Of a DNA stretch of 64,000 nt, positions 24,717-35,443 are shown in pieces. Where the stretch lies: contig CM041197.1 in the NCBI GenBank assembly GCA_023078555.1, forward strand, positions 9,022,842-9,086,841, in the 5' to 3' direction. The first letter of the stretch is position 1, and the number at the start of each line of letters is the position of its first letter. Below the pieces are notes generated by a model that saw only the letters and a list, made by a program, of their open reading frames with translations, searched no databases and was not told the DNA's origin. The position numbers and the translations under genes were made by a program. The DNA comes from Ulva prolifera. Taxonomy: Eukaryota; Chlorophyta; Ulvophyceae; Ulvales; Ulvaceae.

Positions 24717-27485
24717 CTAGGAGCGCGGAGAGGCGGCGCTGACGGCATGCTTCGGCGGCGGCGGCAGCTGCTGCTGGTTCAGGGTGGTGTACCACGCAAT
24801 GCCCCCTGCAGCCACTGCAAGGCCCAGAAGCTTCTTCATTGGCATCACCTGCACCCTCGCCTCATATCCAGAACACGCCATGACACGTGTCCTTGTAACA
24901 CGCACTCAGCTGGCGGCGCCGACTGGTGCCAGGGTGCGGGCACGTCGGCACACCCTGCGCTTGTGTTCTACCTGGAGGCTGAGGCACTTCATACCCGCGC
25001 CAGCAGCACAGCAGCTGGCCCACCGCCACAAAGCCTTGCTGCGTCATGACCCGTCAGCGACAGTGCAGCTACAACCAATAGCAAACGAAACATGGCGAGG
25101 GGGAGGGGGGGTGGGGGGGGGGGGGGGGGGGGCACCTCGCTGTAGAAGAGCACGCCTCCGGCCACGATGCCGACGGTCTTGAGGTGGCCGACGACGTTGT
25201 ACGTCAGCGCGCTGGTGTGGCCGATGACGAGGAAGGTGGAGAGTGACACGAGCAGGCCGAGCATCGCCGACGCGACGATGGTGACGGCCGCCTCCTTCGT
25301 GAAGCGGAACGCCGGCACGCGGAGCGCGGCAGCGGGCGAGACGTACACCGTCGCGATCTCAGTCACAGGCGCCACCACCGACAGCATCGCCGCCGCCACC
25401 GGGCTGAAGCGGTGGAGGAGCTGGTTGGAGCCTGCACCGTGGCGGACGTGACGTGCGAGGGGCACACACACGGCGGGGAGGCGGCTGCGGTGTCAGATGC
25501 TGTTGTGAAACGGCGGCTGGCATCGGCCACCCGGGATCACGGCGCAGCAGCACAGGGAACTGCTGGCAAAAATGCCCTTGCGAGCAGGAATCCGAGCATC
25601 GACGGCACCACGGCGTTGCGTGCTGGCGCAGGCTAGGCGGCCGCACGGCAGCAGTGCAAGCGTTTGCATGGTGAAGTGGACGAGAGGGGGGGGTAACAAG
25701 CTGCATGAGCTCTGGCCACTGCACGACAGACCGCCAAGCACACTACCAGGCTCTGCAACCACCAGCGGTGCTCCGCAGATCCACAATGCCCCACTCCATC
25801 GCCACGATGACATTGCCGCACAGATCTGCCGTCAGGCCGGCCTCGTGGACCAGCCAGACAAGAAGAAAGCAAACGACGGCTCCTCCGATCAGTATTCGGC
25901 GCAATGGGGGTCAATCAGCACTACCAATTTCTATCTCCCAATAAGCCGCCCAAAAGACAGGGGGGGGGGGGGGGGGGGGGGGGCGCACTCGCGCCGAGGG
26001 CCTTCTGCTTGTGGCCTGCGAGGATGTTGTAGAGGGCGGTCGAGACAACGGAGGCGACACCGACGAGCATGCCGAGCGCGTTGGACATGACCTGTGCGTC
26101 TGTGACGGTCGCGACGAGGATGCCGACGGTGAGGGTGGCTACCGACGCGAGCACCTGTGGCCGCGGCCACCGCCCGGACGCCGCGCTGTTGATGACGAGG
26201 ATCGTCGGTGCGATCATCGCCTGCACAGAGCCACTGCGGCTGAGGCTGGGAGAGGAGCATGCTGATGTGAATGGCGCATGAGCGAGGGGGGGGGGGGGCA
26301 GTGAAGCTTGGCTGTGTCGATGGACATCGGAAAGAGGTGCTGTGCGGATGAGGAATGGACGCTCGACATGGAGAGGATGCTTGCACGGTACAATCCATGG
26401 AATAGAGGCGCAAGCGTTGGGCTGGGAAGGCTGGCAGACCGAGACGTGCATACAGGAACTGGGCGGGGCAGGGGTGAGGAGCCGTGGCAGCACAGCCGAC
26501 AGTGGGCTGCAGCCCAGACTTCAGGATGCAGTAGTGTGCACAATTGTCGCCCTCGACGGGGTCACTTTGTAGCTGCAGCCAGGCTGCCTTGAGCCAAGCT
26601 TGCCATGCTGGTTCTGGACCAGCTGGGCTCGTCGCATGGCAGTTGTGTAGCACGATTGATGGCCATCGGCGGTGGGGAAGCCGTGTGATGCTTGTACAAG
26701 GTCGAACAAGCACTGCCAGCATTCTTCTGCTGCTGGCATGGTGCTTGTCGGGATAGCCCAGATGGCCTGAACGACGCCAAAACATGCAAACCATTTGAAA
26801 GCGGGCTTGTGTATATGCTGCGTCAGGATGCTTTGCGCGATGCTGCTTTTGTGGGCAGGCTATGCAGGCGATTGCTGACACTGGGACCGGAACACAAACA
26901 GAGCGGCAGGTGCTCTTCAAAGCAGAATTTGGAGCATGTTGACCCATTGTCTACAGTGATTCAAGGCCGAGGGTGAGGGATCAGGCTTCACCTTCGACAC
27001 CTGGTAAAATCCGACCTGCAAGACAGAGATCCTGCGTCAGCCATCGAAAGAGCTGTTGGTGAGCGTATATAACCACAATATCAACATACACATGAAGTCT
27101 GGGCTTTACCGTGTTCAGCTTGATGCTCAGGTTCCCGAGCACAATGTAGCCAATGTACGCAGCCCCAAGATCAACAACTTGCCAAACACCCACGCCTTCC
27201 GCAGGACTGAAGAATCCCGCCTGCAACAAACAGAATGACTTACATGCTGAAATTCAAAGCACGTACTTCTATCGGCCTCGGATTATATGTCATCTGTTGC
27301 CGAGCAAGAAGGCTCACCATACACATAAGCTGCATGCCTGCCATGGTGAACACGGAGTGTATCCATGTCAGGCCGATCGGATATGGAAACTGAAATATAG
27401 CGAACACTGCCTTATTTGCGAAGACGATGCCGAGTGCGCTGGCGAAGTTGAAGATGATGTACAGCCACGCGAGCGGCGACAGCAT
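24717..27485 (-). CDS. Nucleotide-sugar/triose-phosphate translocator family (SLC35E-like) transporter
   Basis: Six exons on the minus strand, 27485-27318, 27220-27110, 27015-26992, 26220-25989, 25431-25136 and 24848-24717, join in phase to give 320 residues. The protein is almost entirely hydrophobic with about ten spans, as in the TPT/SLC35E group. Landmarks are FNFASALGIVFANKAVF near the start, LGNLSIKLNT-VGFYQVSK, SNQLLHRFSPVAAAML, and the terminal GGIAWYTTL motif. Such proteins exchange nucleotide sugars or sugar phosphates across Golgi/ER or plastid membranes; substrate and membrane are not decidable here. Exon 3 is a 24-nt micro-exon encoding exactly VGFYQVSK, the family's most conserved patch. 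Introns 3, 4 and 5 carry poly-C on the sense strand; in 4 and 5 it begins within a few bases of the donor. The start is the first ATG before the first span. Confidence 0.88.
25113..25132 (-). repeat. Poly-C tract right after a splice donor
   Basis: On the minus strand the donor GTGCC after transporter exon 5 runs directly into about 20 C, with an outlying C-rich stretch to about 25100. Confidence 0.9.
25960..25983 (-). repeat. Poly-C tract right after a splice donor
   Basis: On the minus strand the GTGCGC donor after transporter exon 4 is followed at once by a run of about 24 C. Confidence 0.9.
26286..26298 (-). repeat. Intronic poly-C tract
   Basis: A run of about 13 C on the sense (minus) strand inside transporter intron 3. 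Confidence 0.8.
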
Positions 27486-28144
27486 CGTGCGATACCTGTA
27501 CCGCCAATGGGGCTGCAATGAGGAACTCTACTTGATGTTCATGGACATATTATTCAGCATTCCGAGCAGAGAAGCAGCAGATTTGCCTCGCTGCAGAAGG
27601 CCTAATCACACGTGCAGCACGGCAGAACATCCATAGCGCTGCTATAAGCTCAAAGATATCGGCAACGGGTATCCGTCGCTGAAGCAGGCATTATTGTCTA
27701 CCCGCTGCAGCACGCGCTGTGATGTCCAGCCTTTTCGCGCCTTGGCCACTGTATGCGACGAAAGCAACCGTGTTCGCTGTAAGTTTGTGTTTGATTTGGC
27801 GCTGGATGCGGCGGTGCATCACTGTGCAGTTATGTTTCCCGCTAAAACGGGCCCAACATTTTGCGGAGAACAAAACTGCACTGTGAGGGTGAGCGAGGCA
27901 CGAACACTACCATTGTCGAACAGACCTGTTGCAGAATCTTCACATGCTATGGCATACGACTCATGGTATCACCGAGGCACGCTGCTGTCTGCATGGCCTG
28001 TTCGAAAATGCGCCGGATGCCAGCCAGGGCTCTTCATCCCGGTCGCGATCCGTTTAAAAATGGCAAAATTTGGGCAAATCCCGAGGGCTGGCGCAGCCGG
28101 CACCGGTTTTTCGCTGTAGGCGCCAGCGTCGTGCAGGGAGCATT

Positions 28145-28161
28145 CCGGTGAGTCTCACCGG
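28145..28161. repeat. Perfect GC-rich hairpin
   Basis: CCGGTGAGTCTCACCGG is an 8-bp perfect inverted repeat around a single T. It lies just upstream of an anonymous open frame. Confidence 0.8.
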
Positions 28162-28173
28162 GGATCCCGATAA

Positions 28174-28425
28174 TGGGCAGCCGATAACGGGTACACAGCG
28201 GCTGCACGTTGGTGTTACGAACAACAATCGGAGAAGCTGCTGTTTGAGAAGCTACATGATGCACTGTATGTGACAAATGACAAGCGCTCGCGCGAGTGTT
28301 GTGCTGCGTTTTCTGATCTTGGTGACGAATTCGCGAACATGCGCCAGAGTTGGCAGCAGACAACGTATCTCGAGATAGGCATGCCTATTGAGGAGCTTGA
28401 GAAGCAGCTAGCAGACGGTGTGTAG
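28174..28425 (+). CDS. Anonymous open frame, possible last exon of an unknown gene
   Basis: The frame is open for 84 codons after a stop at 28171 and ends in TAG at 28423-28425. It has no ATG in its first part, so if real it is a 3' exon; TACACAG at about 28192-28198 could be the acceptor. The translation is helical and charged (SEKLLFEKLHDALYVTNDKR, then LEIGMPIEELEKQLADGV) and looks less compositionally driven than the shadow frames around it. I do not recognise a family. No upstream exon was found. Confidence 0.25.
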   Translation, partial: WAADNGYTAAARWCYEQQSEKLLFEKLHDALYVTNDKRSRECCAAFSDLGDEFANMRQSWQQTTYLEIGMPIEELEKQLADGV

Positions 28426-28495
28426 GATATATATAATGCTGATGTGAACATTCTTGGTGCTTGTTTATGACTCCCTTGCACTACTTGCGAAATAT

Positions 28496-28579
28496 GTCCA
28501 GGCCCCCGATTATTGATTACAAAAGCGTGAACGAGAGAAAAACAAATACCTCAAAAGAATTTGTCCAGGCCCCCGATTA
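28496..28579 (+). repeat. 19-bp direct repeat flanking a short insert
   Basis: TGTCCAGGCCCCCGATTAT occurs at 28496-28514 and again at 28561-28579, with 46 A-rich bases between. It could be a tandem duplication, or a target-site duplication around a tiny insertion. Confidence 0.8.
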
Positions 28580-28621
28580 TCATTCAGCACACGACCGGGA
28601 TATCCCTTTCGCTGAAGGAGA

Positions 28622-28653
28622 GCCACCGGGCACCACCCGGTGGCAAAAGCTTT
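28622..28653 (+). repeat. GC hairpin followed by A/T run
   Basis: GCCACCGGG pairs with CCCGGTGGC across a five-base loop and is followed by AAAAGCTTTTTTG. It looks like an intrinsic terminator but sits in nuclear-style DNA without a gene, so no function is claimed. Confidence 0.6.
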
Positions 28654-29380
28654 TTTGTTCCGTAGATACAGCTAGCAAAAAGGAGGGTTACAGAGCCGTG
28701 GGATCTGGGCACTGGGCACTGCCAGCCCGCGTGTGGCCCCATATATGGCCATATCACTGAGCACGCACCGGCGCGGACAGGTCGAACCACAGGCTGATTC
28801 ACAACGTCAAGAAACGGTTGTGGCACAAAAACATTTGTTACATTCCTGTGCGCAAGCATGTGTTACGTTGCTGTGTTCACAGCTGGTGCGTCACGATGAA
28901 GCTGTTGGAGCGGTTTGCATCATGTGGGACTGTGCCACGTCCGAGTGGTTCAGTGGAGGTCTTTCTGGCTGCGGCAGGTCCTGCTCTGCGGTTGTGCTGT
29001 CTAGCTGTTCCAGCAGGATACAGTTGCAACAGCTGATGAAGCCAACAATGCCCACCGCGACAATGTACACATTACTCCGCATACCCACTCACTGCCACGC
29101 CCGGCCTCTGGGATCTGTAATGATTTTACAACCATAGATGCAGGTCTGGTCTTCTGATGTATTGTTTGCAGAGATTTCTAACATTTGCCGGGTAGTGATG
29201 CCTGAGTACACATAGTCTTCAACCACCTGTGCTGCCAGACACAGCAACATGAAGCCTGAACGGTCCGGTACAAGCCTGGTCGAGAGCATGTTGCAAGCAC
29301 GCATGATGGCTTGGTCATACAAACAGCAACCTGCGTGATCTACTCCATACGAGTCAAGAGGTATTGACAGTGCATATGCA

Positions 29381-29461
29381 CACCCGTGCTGTGCTGTCCA
29401 CACCCGTGCTGTCCACACCCGTGCTGTCCACACCCGTGCTGTGCACCCGTGCTGTGCTGTC
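29381..29461 (+). repeat. 15-bp tandem repeat
   Basis: About five imperfect copies of CACCCGTGCTGTCCA, starting at 29381, 29401, 29416, 29431 and 29444. Confidence 0.9.
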
Positions 29462-30774
29462 CAACACCACATATGATTACCATGGCTATGATGTGCTAAA
29501 CGCTCTCGGCAGGGGAGCGGACCGGCTACCGCGACACGGACACGAACTTGATCACGCGATAGGTTTTCTTGTTGAGTCTTAGTTTCTGTTTTTGTGTCTT
29601 TCGGCGTTCGCCCGCGGGCAGTGACGATGCGACGATGAGGCTGCGCTCGAGTCCAGACGAGGCACTCTCGGCAACTATCGCAACCAGAAGTCATCCCAGG
29701 TGCCAGAACTCACAGATCCCACGTTAGATGTTTTATTGTGTTATGTTGTGCGTTCCTGGCCAGCTTGGTCCGGCAACACCCATTGCCGACGCCGTAGCTG
29801 TGCTGCGTGGTTGCCAAACTATTGCGCACTGCTTGTTTCTACATGCTTTGCCCGTTTCACACCCACAGAATGCATACCATCTCGCTTATAACATCTGATT
29901 CCCGATTCTGGCGGGCAGTTGCACGAGCACACGGTAGCTGCGTGAGTGTGTGTCTTCTCGCGCCGCGATGTTTAGTTTCGGGCTGTGCTAGCAATGCCAA
30001 GACGCCGAACTGCGCGGCATGTTGCCGCTCAAAGACAGTTATTGTGTGCCTTTTCCTTTTGTTTACGGGCTCCGCGATGTTCAGGCTCCGCGAGCCCGTG
30101 CCGTCAGCGTTCTTGCTGTGCGGCTACGCCTGATGTACGACTGTAGCGCATGTTGTTGGGCCCGCAGGCCCGAGCCAGTGCATACACTTGTAGTCATCAC
30201 AGTCTGTGTGTGTGTGGCGAGCAGACCGCGAAACGTGCACAGTCTGGGGGGGATCCCGGCGGATGCCCTGACGCACGCCCAATGCGTGTCCCACGTGAGT
30301 GTGCCTGGCAAACTCCCACGGTCAAACGGGCTGTACGAGCCAAGCGCTTGTCCCACGTGGGTGTCCCTGGCAGCTCACGGTCAAGTGGGTGGTTCGGTGG
30401 GGGTTCTGTGTGCTATCGCGCTCTCCGAATTAAGGGTGGAGAGGGCCTCATAAGAGTAGCCTCGTTCGCTGCCCTCCCGAGTAGACAGCCTGAGGGCGTA
30501 GCTGGCGGAAGCCCGCCACCCCCGAAGACGGCGTACCACGTTAATGACCTGTCCTGCTTTTTGCACGCACACCACAATGCTCTTGGGGTCTGACTCGTGC
30601 GGCCGCTGTGTCCCGATGCCAGCTGCCCGGCCCAGAGTGTTCACAACAAAAGCACAGTGCATGATTCAAAACGCCCTTCCGGGCGACTTCTCCATCTCCG
30701 GGTCCGGTGCGCGAGTAGCGCGCGCCCGGCCTTGTGCCGGGCTTGTTGGTGCGAGGCAGTAGCTGTGTTGTGGA

Positions 30775-30868
30775 GTGTGGTGTCTGGTCTGGGTTCCGGC
30801 TCCTACAGTCCGGTGTGCGTCGTGGGGTGTGGTGTCTGGTCTGGGTTCCGGCTCCTACAGTCCGGTGT
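30775..30868 (+). repeat. 52-bp direct repeat in the LINE leader
   Basis: GTGTGGTGTCTGGTCTGGG and the following bases, up to TACAGTCCGGTGTG, occur twice with a period of 52. Promoter-like repeat units of this sort are common in LINE 5' untranslated regions. Confidence 0.85.
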
Positions 30869-30997
30869 GTGGCGTCTCTGCTCTGTATTCCGCGTGGGTA
30901 CACTGGGCTGGGGAGCCCTTGTTGGGCATCCGTACGTGGAAGTGCTGTCAAGTGTTCTCGGTGCTACGTGTTGCAGTCTCCTGCGCGGTCTGTTTTG

Positions 30998-33900
30998 ATG
31001 GTGTGGTTATGTTGGGGGGCGGGCGGTGTCCTCCCCCTCCCCCATTCTGGTGTCTGCTTGACTAGTATGTGGTGGCTGGTGCAATGTCGCACAGCCACGT
31101 GCGTAGTTGTCCATGTGCGCATGCTCGTTTTCGATCCGTACCGCAACAGCCTGGTCCTCTCCCCTCCAACACGACTCTCTATGACTGAGACAGTGAACGC
31201 GCCTGTGATGCAACAAACCGGCATAAGGCATCAGCAGCACAATGAGCATGAGGAGGTGATGCAAGTTGTGCCACCAAATCGCGTAGTGTTCTCTTTCTTT
31301 GGCCCTTGTGACGTTGTCTGCCACACGGGCGCATTCCTCTCCGTGACCTCACACAGCGCCACCCTCTCAATGCTTCAGGCCGCCCACCGTACACGACACA
31401 GAAATAAAACAACTGGGCAGCCATTCCTCCTGTTGTCCGTCTACAGAAGACTCGACATCGCGAAAATTATCGCACAGGGCGTGGTTCCTTTTGCCCAAGC
31501 ATGCTCAGAGGCACTGCTTCCTCGGGGCTGCCGCACGGCTCCCTCTACCAAAATAGAACTCACATACATGATGTATCCACAAGGCGATGGCCGGAACAAA
31601 CCACTCCGCGCTCGCCCCCACCCTACCACCACCGAACCTGCAACCGCGGCCAACCGCTTTGCACCTCTCGCCTCTGCACATGACAACCAGGCGGGTATAT
31701 CTAAAGCACCAACATGTGTCACGCTTGGAAGCTTAAATGTGAATGGTATGTTTACACAATCCTTGTCATCTAAACATGTGGATGTTTGTGCATTTCTGTC
31801 ATCAAAACATGTGGACATTTGTTCAGTCCAAGAAACCTGGTGCGACTTGTCGGACACAGAGAAAACTTCTATGCTTGCCGCGCACGGGTATACTGCATAT
31901 GGTGCTCCGGGATACACAACTCAAACAAGGACCGGCGGCGGCACAGGCATCATTGTGAAAGACACACTGTCACACCTTACACACACACTATCCTGGGGTT
32001 CCAAGAAAAATCATCAGACGACCTGGGTACAATTGTGCGCCGGCAGACACACAACCAAGACTGCAATCGGAAGTGTATACATTCGGCCGGTGGCACACGC
32101 CCGTCCTGCAGACAGCGACAGGTTTGCTGCTGAGCTGGAAGCTCTCACACACGACATACACTACTTGACTGACAAGGGATTCCACATCATTGTGTGCGGG
32201 GACTTCAACGCCAGGATTGGGAATGCACAAAACTCACATCATATTCCACTACATAATGAAACGTTCCGTAACTCACAATGCTGTCGCCTAATAAACATGG
32301 TAGAACAATGCAACATGCATGTCATGCACAACCACACTGCCTTTTCGCCGACATGCATGCATGCCGGCGGCACCTCTGTTGTTGACTACTGTCTGACGAG
32401 CTCTGCATGTAGGGACCGTTGCAGTGCACCTGCAATCCACTCTGCTGGGCAGTGTCTCTCTGATCACGCGCTGCTCACACTATCACTGTCACTGCCACAT
32501 GCCACACACAGAAGCAAGCGCAAATGCGCCCGATCACACAAAAAACGGTGGAATAGGAAAGCAATGCACAACGAGGAGACAGTCGCAAAATTTGAGACAG
32601 CCCTGCAAGCGCCCCTTGCGCAGTTGCTGCACGACATGGACTCATGTAGCATGCCGCATGCTGAAGCTGCCAACACTTTCACATCTGCCCTGGCAAACAT
32701 CCTACGTACCGCAGGAGAGCAATGCTTTGGGAAACACCAGGTACGGACTCATCGCGTGCAATGGTGGAACAAAGAATATGCAGACCTCAGACGCGAATGC
32801 TGGACCCTTCATGAGACACATTGCCGGACCGGCAGCGACACTGACAAGCTAGCATTCCAGCAACGCCGAGGTGCAAAGAACCAGCTGAAACGCGATCTTA
32901 AACGTGCATACACCAAACAGCAAGCCAACCATGTCTCTAAAACGTGCACGCCAGGACTTGAGTCTAAAGTTTCATGGGTGTCTGCGAAACGTTTGTTGAA
33001 ACTGCTAACCAGGGGTGGCTCGACGGCCGAGCACCCCGTGCCTTCTGTTATGTCTGGGGGAGTCCCCACTGATAATATAGACACAGTGATGCAGGTTTTC
33101 TCGAATCACTACCAATCTGAAATGAACCCGGTCCCACATGCCGCATTCTGCGAGCAAACTGATGCACATGTCAGAGACACATTGCACGCATGGCGCCAAA
33201 ATGAGCCTCAACACAACCAAGAGATGGATGATGCCTTCACACTTCACGAACTTCACCAAGCACTTGCTACAATGCACAACTGGAAAGCCGCAGACCACGA
33301 TGATATCATCTGCGAACTGCTGAAGGCCGGGGGGCCGCAATTGCAAACCGTCGTCCTGCAGCTCCTCAATTTCTGCTGGACGCACGAAACCATTCCCAAT
33401 GCGTGGTCACTCGGAACAATTGTAAGCCTCCACAAAGCCGGGGATGCAACAGACCCCTCCAACTACCGGGGTATCACACTGCTTTCAATATTCCGGAAGC
33501 TTTTCAGCACACTACTCAGGTCCCGCCTCCAACACAATATGACCCTCCATGAGTCCCAAGCCGCATTCCGCGAGGATCGCGGCTGTGTAGACCATGTCCA
33601 CACCTTTGCACGCATTGTCCGGGCGGCCGCCGCGGCGGACACTCCACTTTATGCTTTCTTCCTGGACATCCGGAAAGCATATGATACTGTGTGGCGCGAC
33701 GGTCTGTTGTACAAACTACTCCAGAAAGGAGTGACAGGCCGCCTCGGTCGGGTCATCGCACACATGCTCTCCAACACGAAATCGAGGGTGCGCTTCCAAG
33801 ACCAGGAATCACCATACTTCCCCATCACCCTCGGGGTCGGCCAGGGCGACCCCCTGTCAACCATTCTCTTTGATGTGTTCATTGATGATCTGCTTGCAAC

Positions 33901-35443
33901 ACTGCACACCCGTCCAAAAGAACACTGCATTCCCCTTGACTCACCAGACACCGATAAAATTTCCGGACTCACTTATGCAGATGATGTCAATGCAATGTCC
34001 TTGACACCGGCAGGGCTTCAGGGACATATTGATACAATCGATAATTGGTTGTTTCAATGGCGCTCCTTACCAAATGTGTTGAAGTCTAAAACTATGGTGT
34101 TCAATCAGCCGCAGGGCGGCGCACCAGTTGTCTTCCAGCTGCGGGGGTCGCAGTTGGAGACTGTTCACACCTACAAATACTTGGGTGTTTTCTTCCAGTC
34201 AAATGGCTCTTGGTCTGAACATATGCATCATGTACGCGCAAAGATGAACAAGGCACTTGGCGCGTGGCGGCCAGTGCTGCGTTGCCACTACCTCCCGGTG
34301 ACCGCCCGGCTCCGCCTTGTTTATGCGTTCATATATACTCCTGCTTTGTATGGGGCTGAGGTATGGATTGGCCCAAAAACTGAACTCGACAAACTTGATA
34401 CCATCTGTAAAAAGGCAATCCGCATGGTGTTTGGTCTGCACCAGTTCGATTGCAGGGAGGAGATTCTTTTTTCCGACACGGGCCTCCTGCCTGTGAGCTC
34501 AATGATCAAGGCAGCTAAACTTTGCTGGTACGCAAAGCTGACACACATGGGGGCGGAGCGATTCCCGGTTGCGGTGGAATCCACCGCGATTCGGGGTCAC
34601 TCTCAACGGGGGCCGGGGGTGGGCGGGGACTTTCATTCCCGCATCACGGCCATTGCGGCAGAACTGAAACGATATGCACACATCAGACTTGCCTTACAGG
34701 CTCCACCCGAGCCTGAGCATCGCCGCCGACGTGGGCCACCCAGGGTGTCCAAACGTCTCGGCATGCATGATCAGCCGTCCAAACAAAGCCCTCTCACAAT
34801 CACGTACTCAAATCTTACCCGTGAGAAGGTCGTGGCTGTCATGTGGTTGGCATACCTTGAACAACGATTTGAGAAGCGTGGTCGCGACAATAAGGTCACT
34901 GGAGAGTGGTTGCGTGGTGTGATAACACACGAACTAGGGTCACTAGCCCCGTTTATGGACTCCGTTGAGCCCGGTCTTGTGCGTGTGCTAATGTCTGCTC
35001 GTTCGGGTCTGTCTCCTTTCTTGTGTAGGCACCGTAGTGAAAAGCATTTGGAATATTCACGTGCTGCTGATGTCTTCACATCCTACATCGCACGTGCACC
35101 CATCGGGGCAGTTCTGCCACCTGTCCCAGTGGCACATCGTGATCGGCATGTCTCCGCCGTTGCGGTTTTGGTGCGGCAGTTGCTCGCACGGCCAGGTCCT
35201 TATGACAGTGCCTCTGGTGTTTCGTGGTCTGATGTAGCGGTTGTGCTTATTGTCGGTGTTGATGGTGTTGGTGGTGATGCTGGGGTGTCGGGTGTTGCAA
35301 ATCGCCCGTCCCCTCTCGGTGAATTGGCTCGTGTTGTTGCATTCTGTGGCGCAAGTCAGAGTTTGCGGCAGCATGTTGCTTGGATGCCTCTTTCGGTCCC
35401 GGATTTCGGAGTTGTCAATGTCCAAATGGATACGGCTATGTAA
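30998..35443 (+). CDS. LINE polyprotein: APE endonuclease and reverse transcriptase
   Basis: The frame is open well before the first ATG at 30998; from that ATG it encodes 1481 residues. The first ~240 residues have no domain I recognise, though NRFAPLAS resembles linker motifs in other LINE ORFs. The endonuclease spans about residues 244-495: GSLNVNG, VQETW, GDFNARIG and SDHALL are the four catalytic blocks of the exonuclease-endonuclease-phosphatase fold. The reverse transcriptase spans about 790-1080, with LHKAGDATDPSNYRGI, FFLDIRKAYD, GVGQGDPLS and the active-site YADD, then YKYLGVFF. The thumb and C-terminal region (YGAEVWIGPK, GLLPVSSMIK) follow, and the last 200 residues are not recognised. 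All catalytic residues that can be checked are present, so the copy looks young and possibly competent. Confidence 0.85.
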   Translation: MVWLCWGAGGVLPLPHSGVCLTSMWWLVQCRTATCVVVHVRMLVFDPYRNSLVLSPPTRLSMTETVNAPVMQQTGIRHQQHNEHEEVMQVVPPNRVVFSFFGPCDVVCHTGAFLSVTSHSATLSMLQAAHRTRHRNKTTGQPFLLLSVYRRLDIAKIIAQGVVPFAQACSEALLPRGCRTAPSTKIELTYMMYPQGDGRNKPLRARPHPTTTEPATAANRFAPLASAHDNQAGISKAPTCVTLGSLNVNGMFTQSLSSKHVDVCAFLSSKHVDICSVQETWCDLSDTEKTSMLAAHGYTAYGAPGYTTQTRTGGGTGIIVKDTLSHLTHTLSWGSKKNHQTTWVQLCAGRHTTKTAIGSVYIRPVAHARPADSDRFAAELEALTHDIHYLTDKGFHIIVCGDFNARIGNAQNSHHIPLHNETFRNSQCCRLINMVEQCNMHVMHNHTAFSPTCMHAGGTSVVDYCLTSSACRDRCSAPAIHSAGQCLSDHALLTLSLSLPHATHRSKRKCARSHKKRWNRKAMHNEETVAKFETALQAPLAQLLHDMDSCSMPHAEAANTFTSALANILRTAGEQCFGKHQVRTHRVQWWNKEYADLRRECWTLHETHCRTGSDTDKLAFQQRRGAKNQLKRDLKRAYTKQQANHVSKTCTPGLESKVSWVSAKRLLKLLTRGGSTAEHPVPSVMSGGVPTDNIDTVMQVFSNHYQSEMNPVPHAAFCEQTDAHVRDTLHAWRQNEPQHNQEMDDAFTLHELHQALATMHNWKAADHDDIICELLKAGGPQLQTVVLQLLNFCWTHETIPNAWSLGTIVSLHKAGDATDPSNYRGITLLSIFRKLFSTLLRSRLQHNMTLHESQAAFREDRGCVDHVHTFARIVRAAAAADTPLYAFFLDIRKAYDTVWRDGLLYKLLQKGVTGRLGRVIAHMLSNTKSRVRFQDQESPYFPITLGVGQGDPLSTILFDVFIDDLLATLHTRPKEHCIPLDSPDTDKISGLTYADDVNAMSLTPAGLQGHIDTIDNWLFQWRSLPNVLKSKTMVFNQPQGGAPVVFQLRGSQLETVHTYKYLGVFFQSNGSWSEHMHHVRAKMNKALGAWRPVLRCHYLPVTARLRLVYAFIYTPALYGAEVWIGPKTELDKLDTICKKAIRMVFGLHQFDCREEILFSDTGLLPVSSMIKAAKLCWYAKLTHMGAERFPVAVESTAIRGHSQRGPGVGGDFHSRITAIAAELKRYAHIRLALQAPPEPEHRRRRGPPRVSKRLGMHDQPSKQSPLTITYSNLTREKVVAVMWLAYLEQRFEKRGRDNKVTGEWLRGVITHELGSLAPFMDSVEPGLVRVLMSARSGLSPFLCRHRSEKHLEYSRAADVFTSYIARAPIGAVLPPVPVAHRDRHVSAVAVLVRQLLARPGPYDSASGVSWSDVAVVLIVGVDGVGGDAGVSGVANRPSPLGELARVVAFCGASQSLRQHVAWMPLSVPDFGVVNVQMDTAM

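Larger units (their letters stand above)
27486..30269. other. Spacer between transporter gene and retrotransposon block
   Basis: No gene is established here. The upstream part should contain the transporter promoter. From 28.1 to 28.8 kb the sequence is unusual: two GC-rich hairpins, a 19-bp direct repeat, stretches of A and a single anonymous open frame, each listed separately. A 15-bp tandem repeat lies at 29381-29461. Confidence 0.5.

Noticed and set aside
28622-28653. Bacterial intrinsic terminator
   Set aside because: The hairpin and T run fit the form, but the window is spliced eukaryotic nuclear DNA with no bacterial gene nearby, so it is listed only as a structural repeat.
29381-29461. 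CRISPR array
   Set aside because: The 15-base units are contiguous with no unique spacers; it is a simple tandem repeat.
30734-30997. N-terminal extension of the LINE frame before the first ATG
   Set aside because: It would need a non-ATG start and covers the leader direct repeats; the first ATG at 30998 is preferred.
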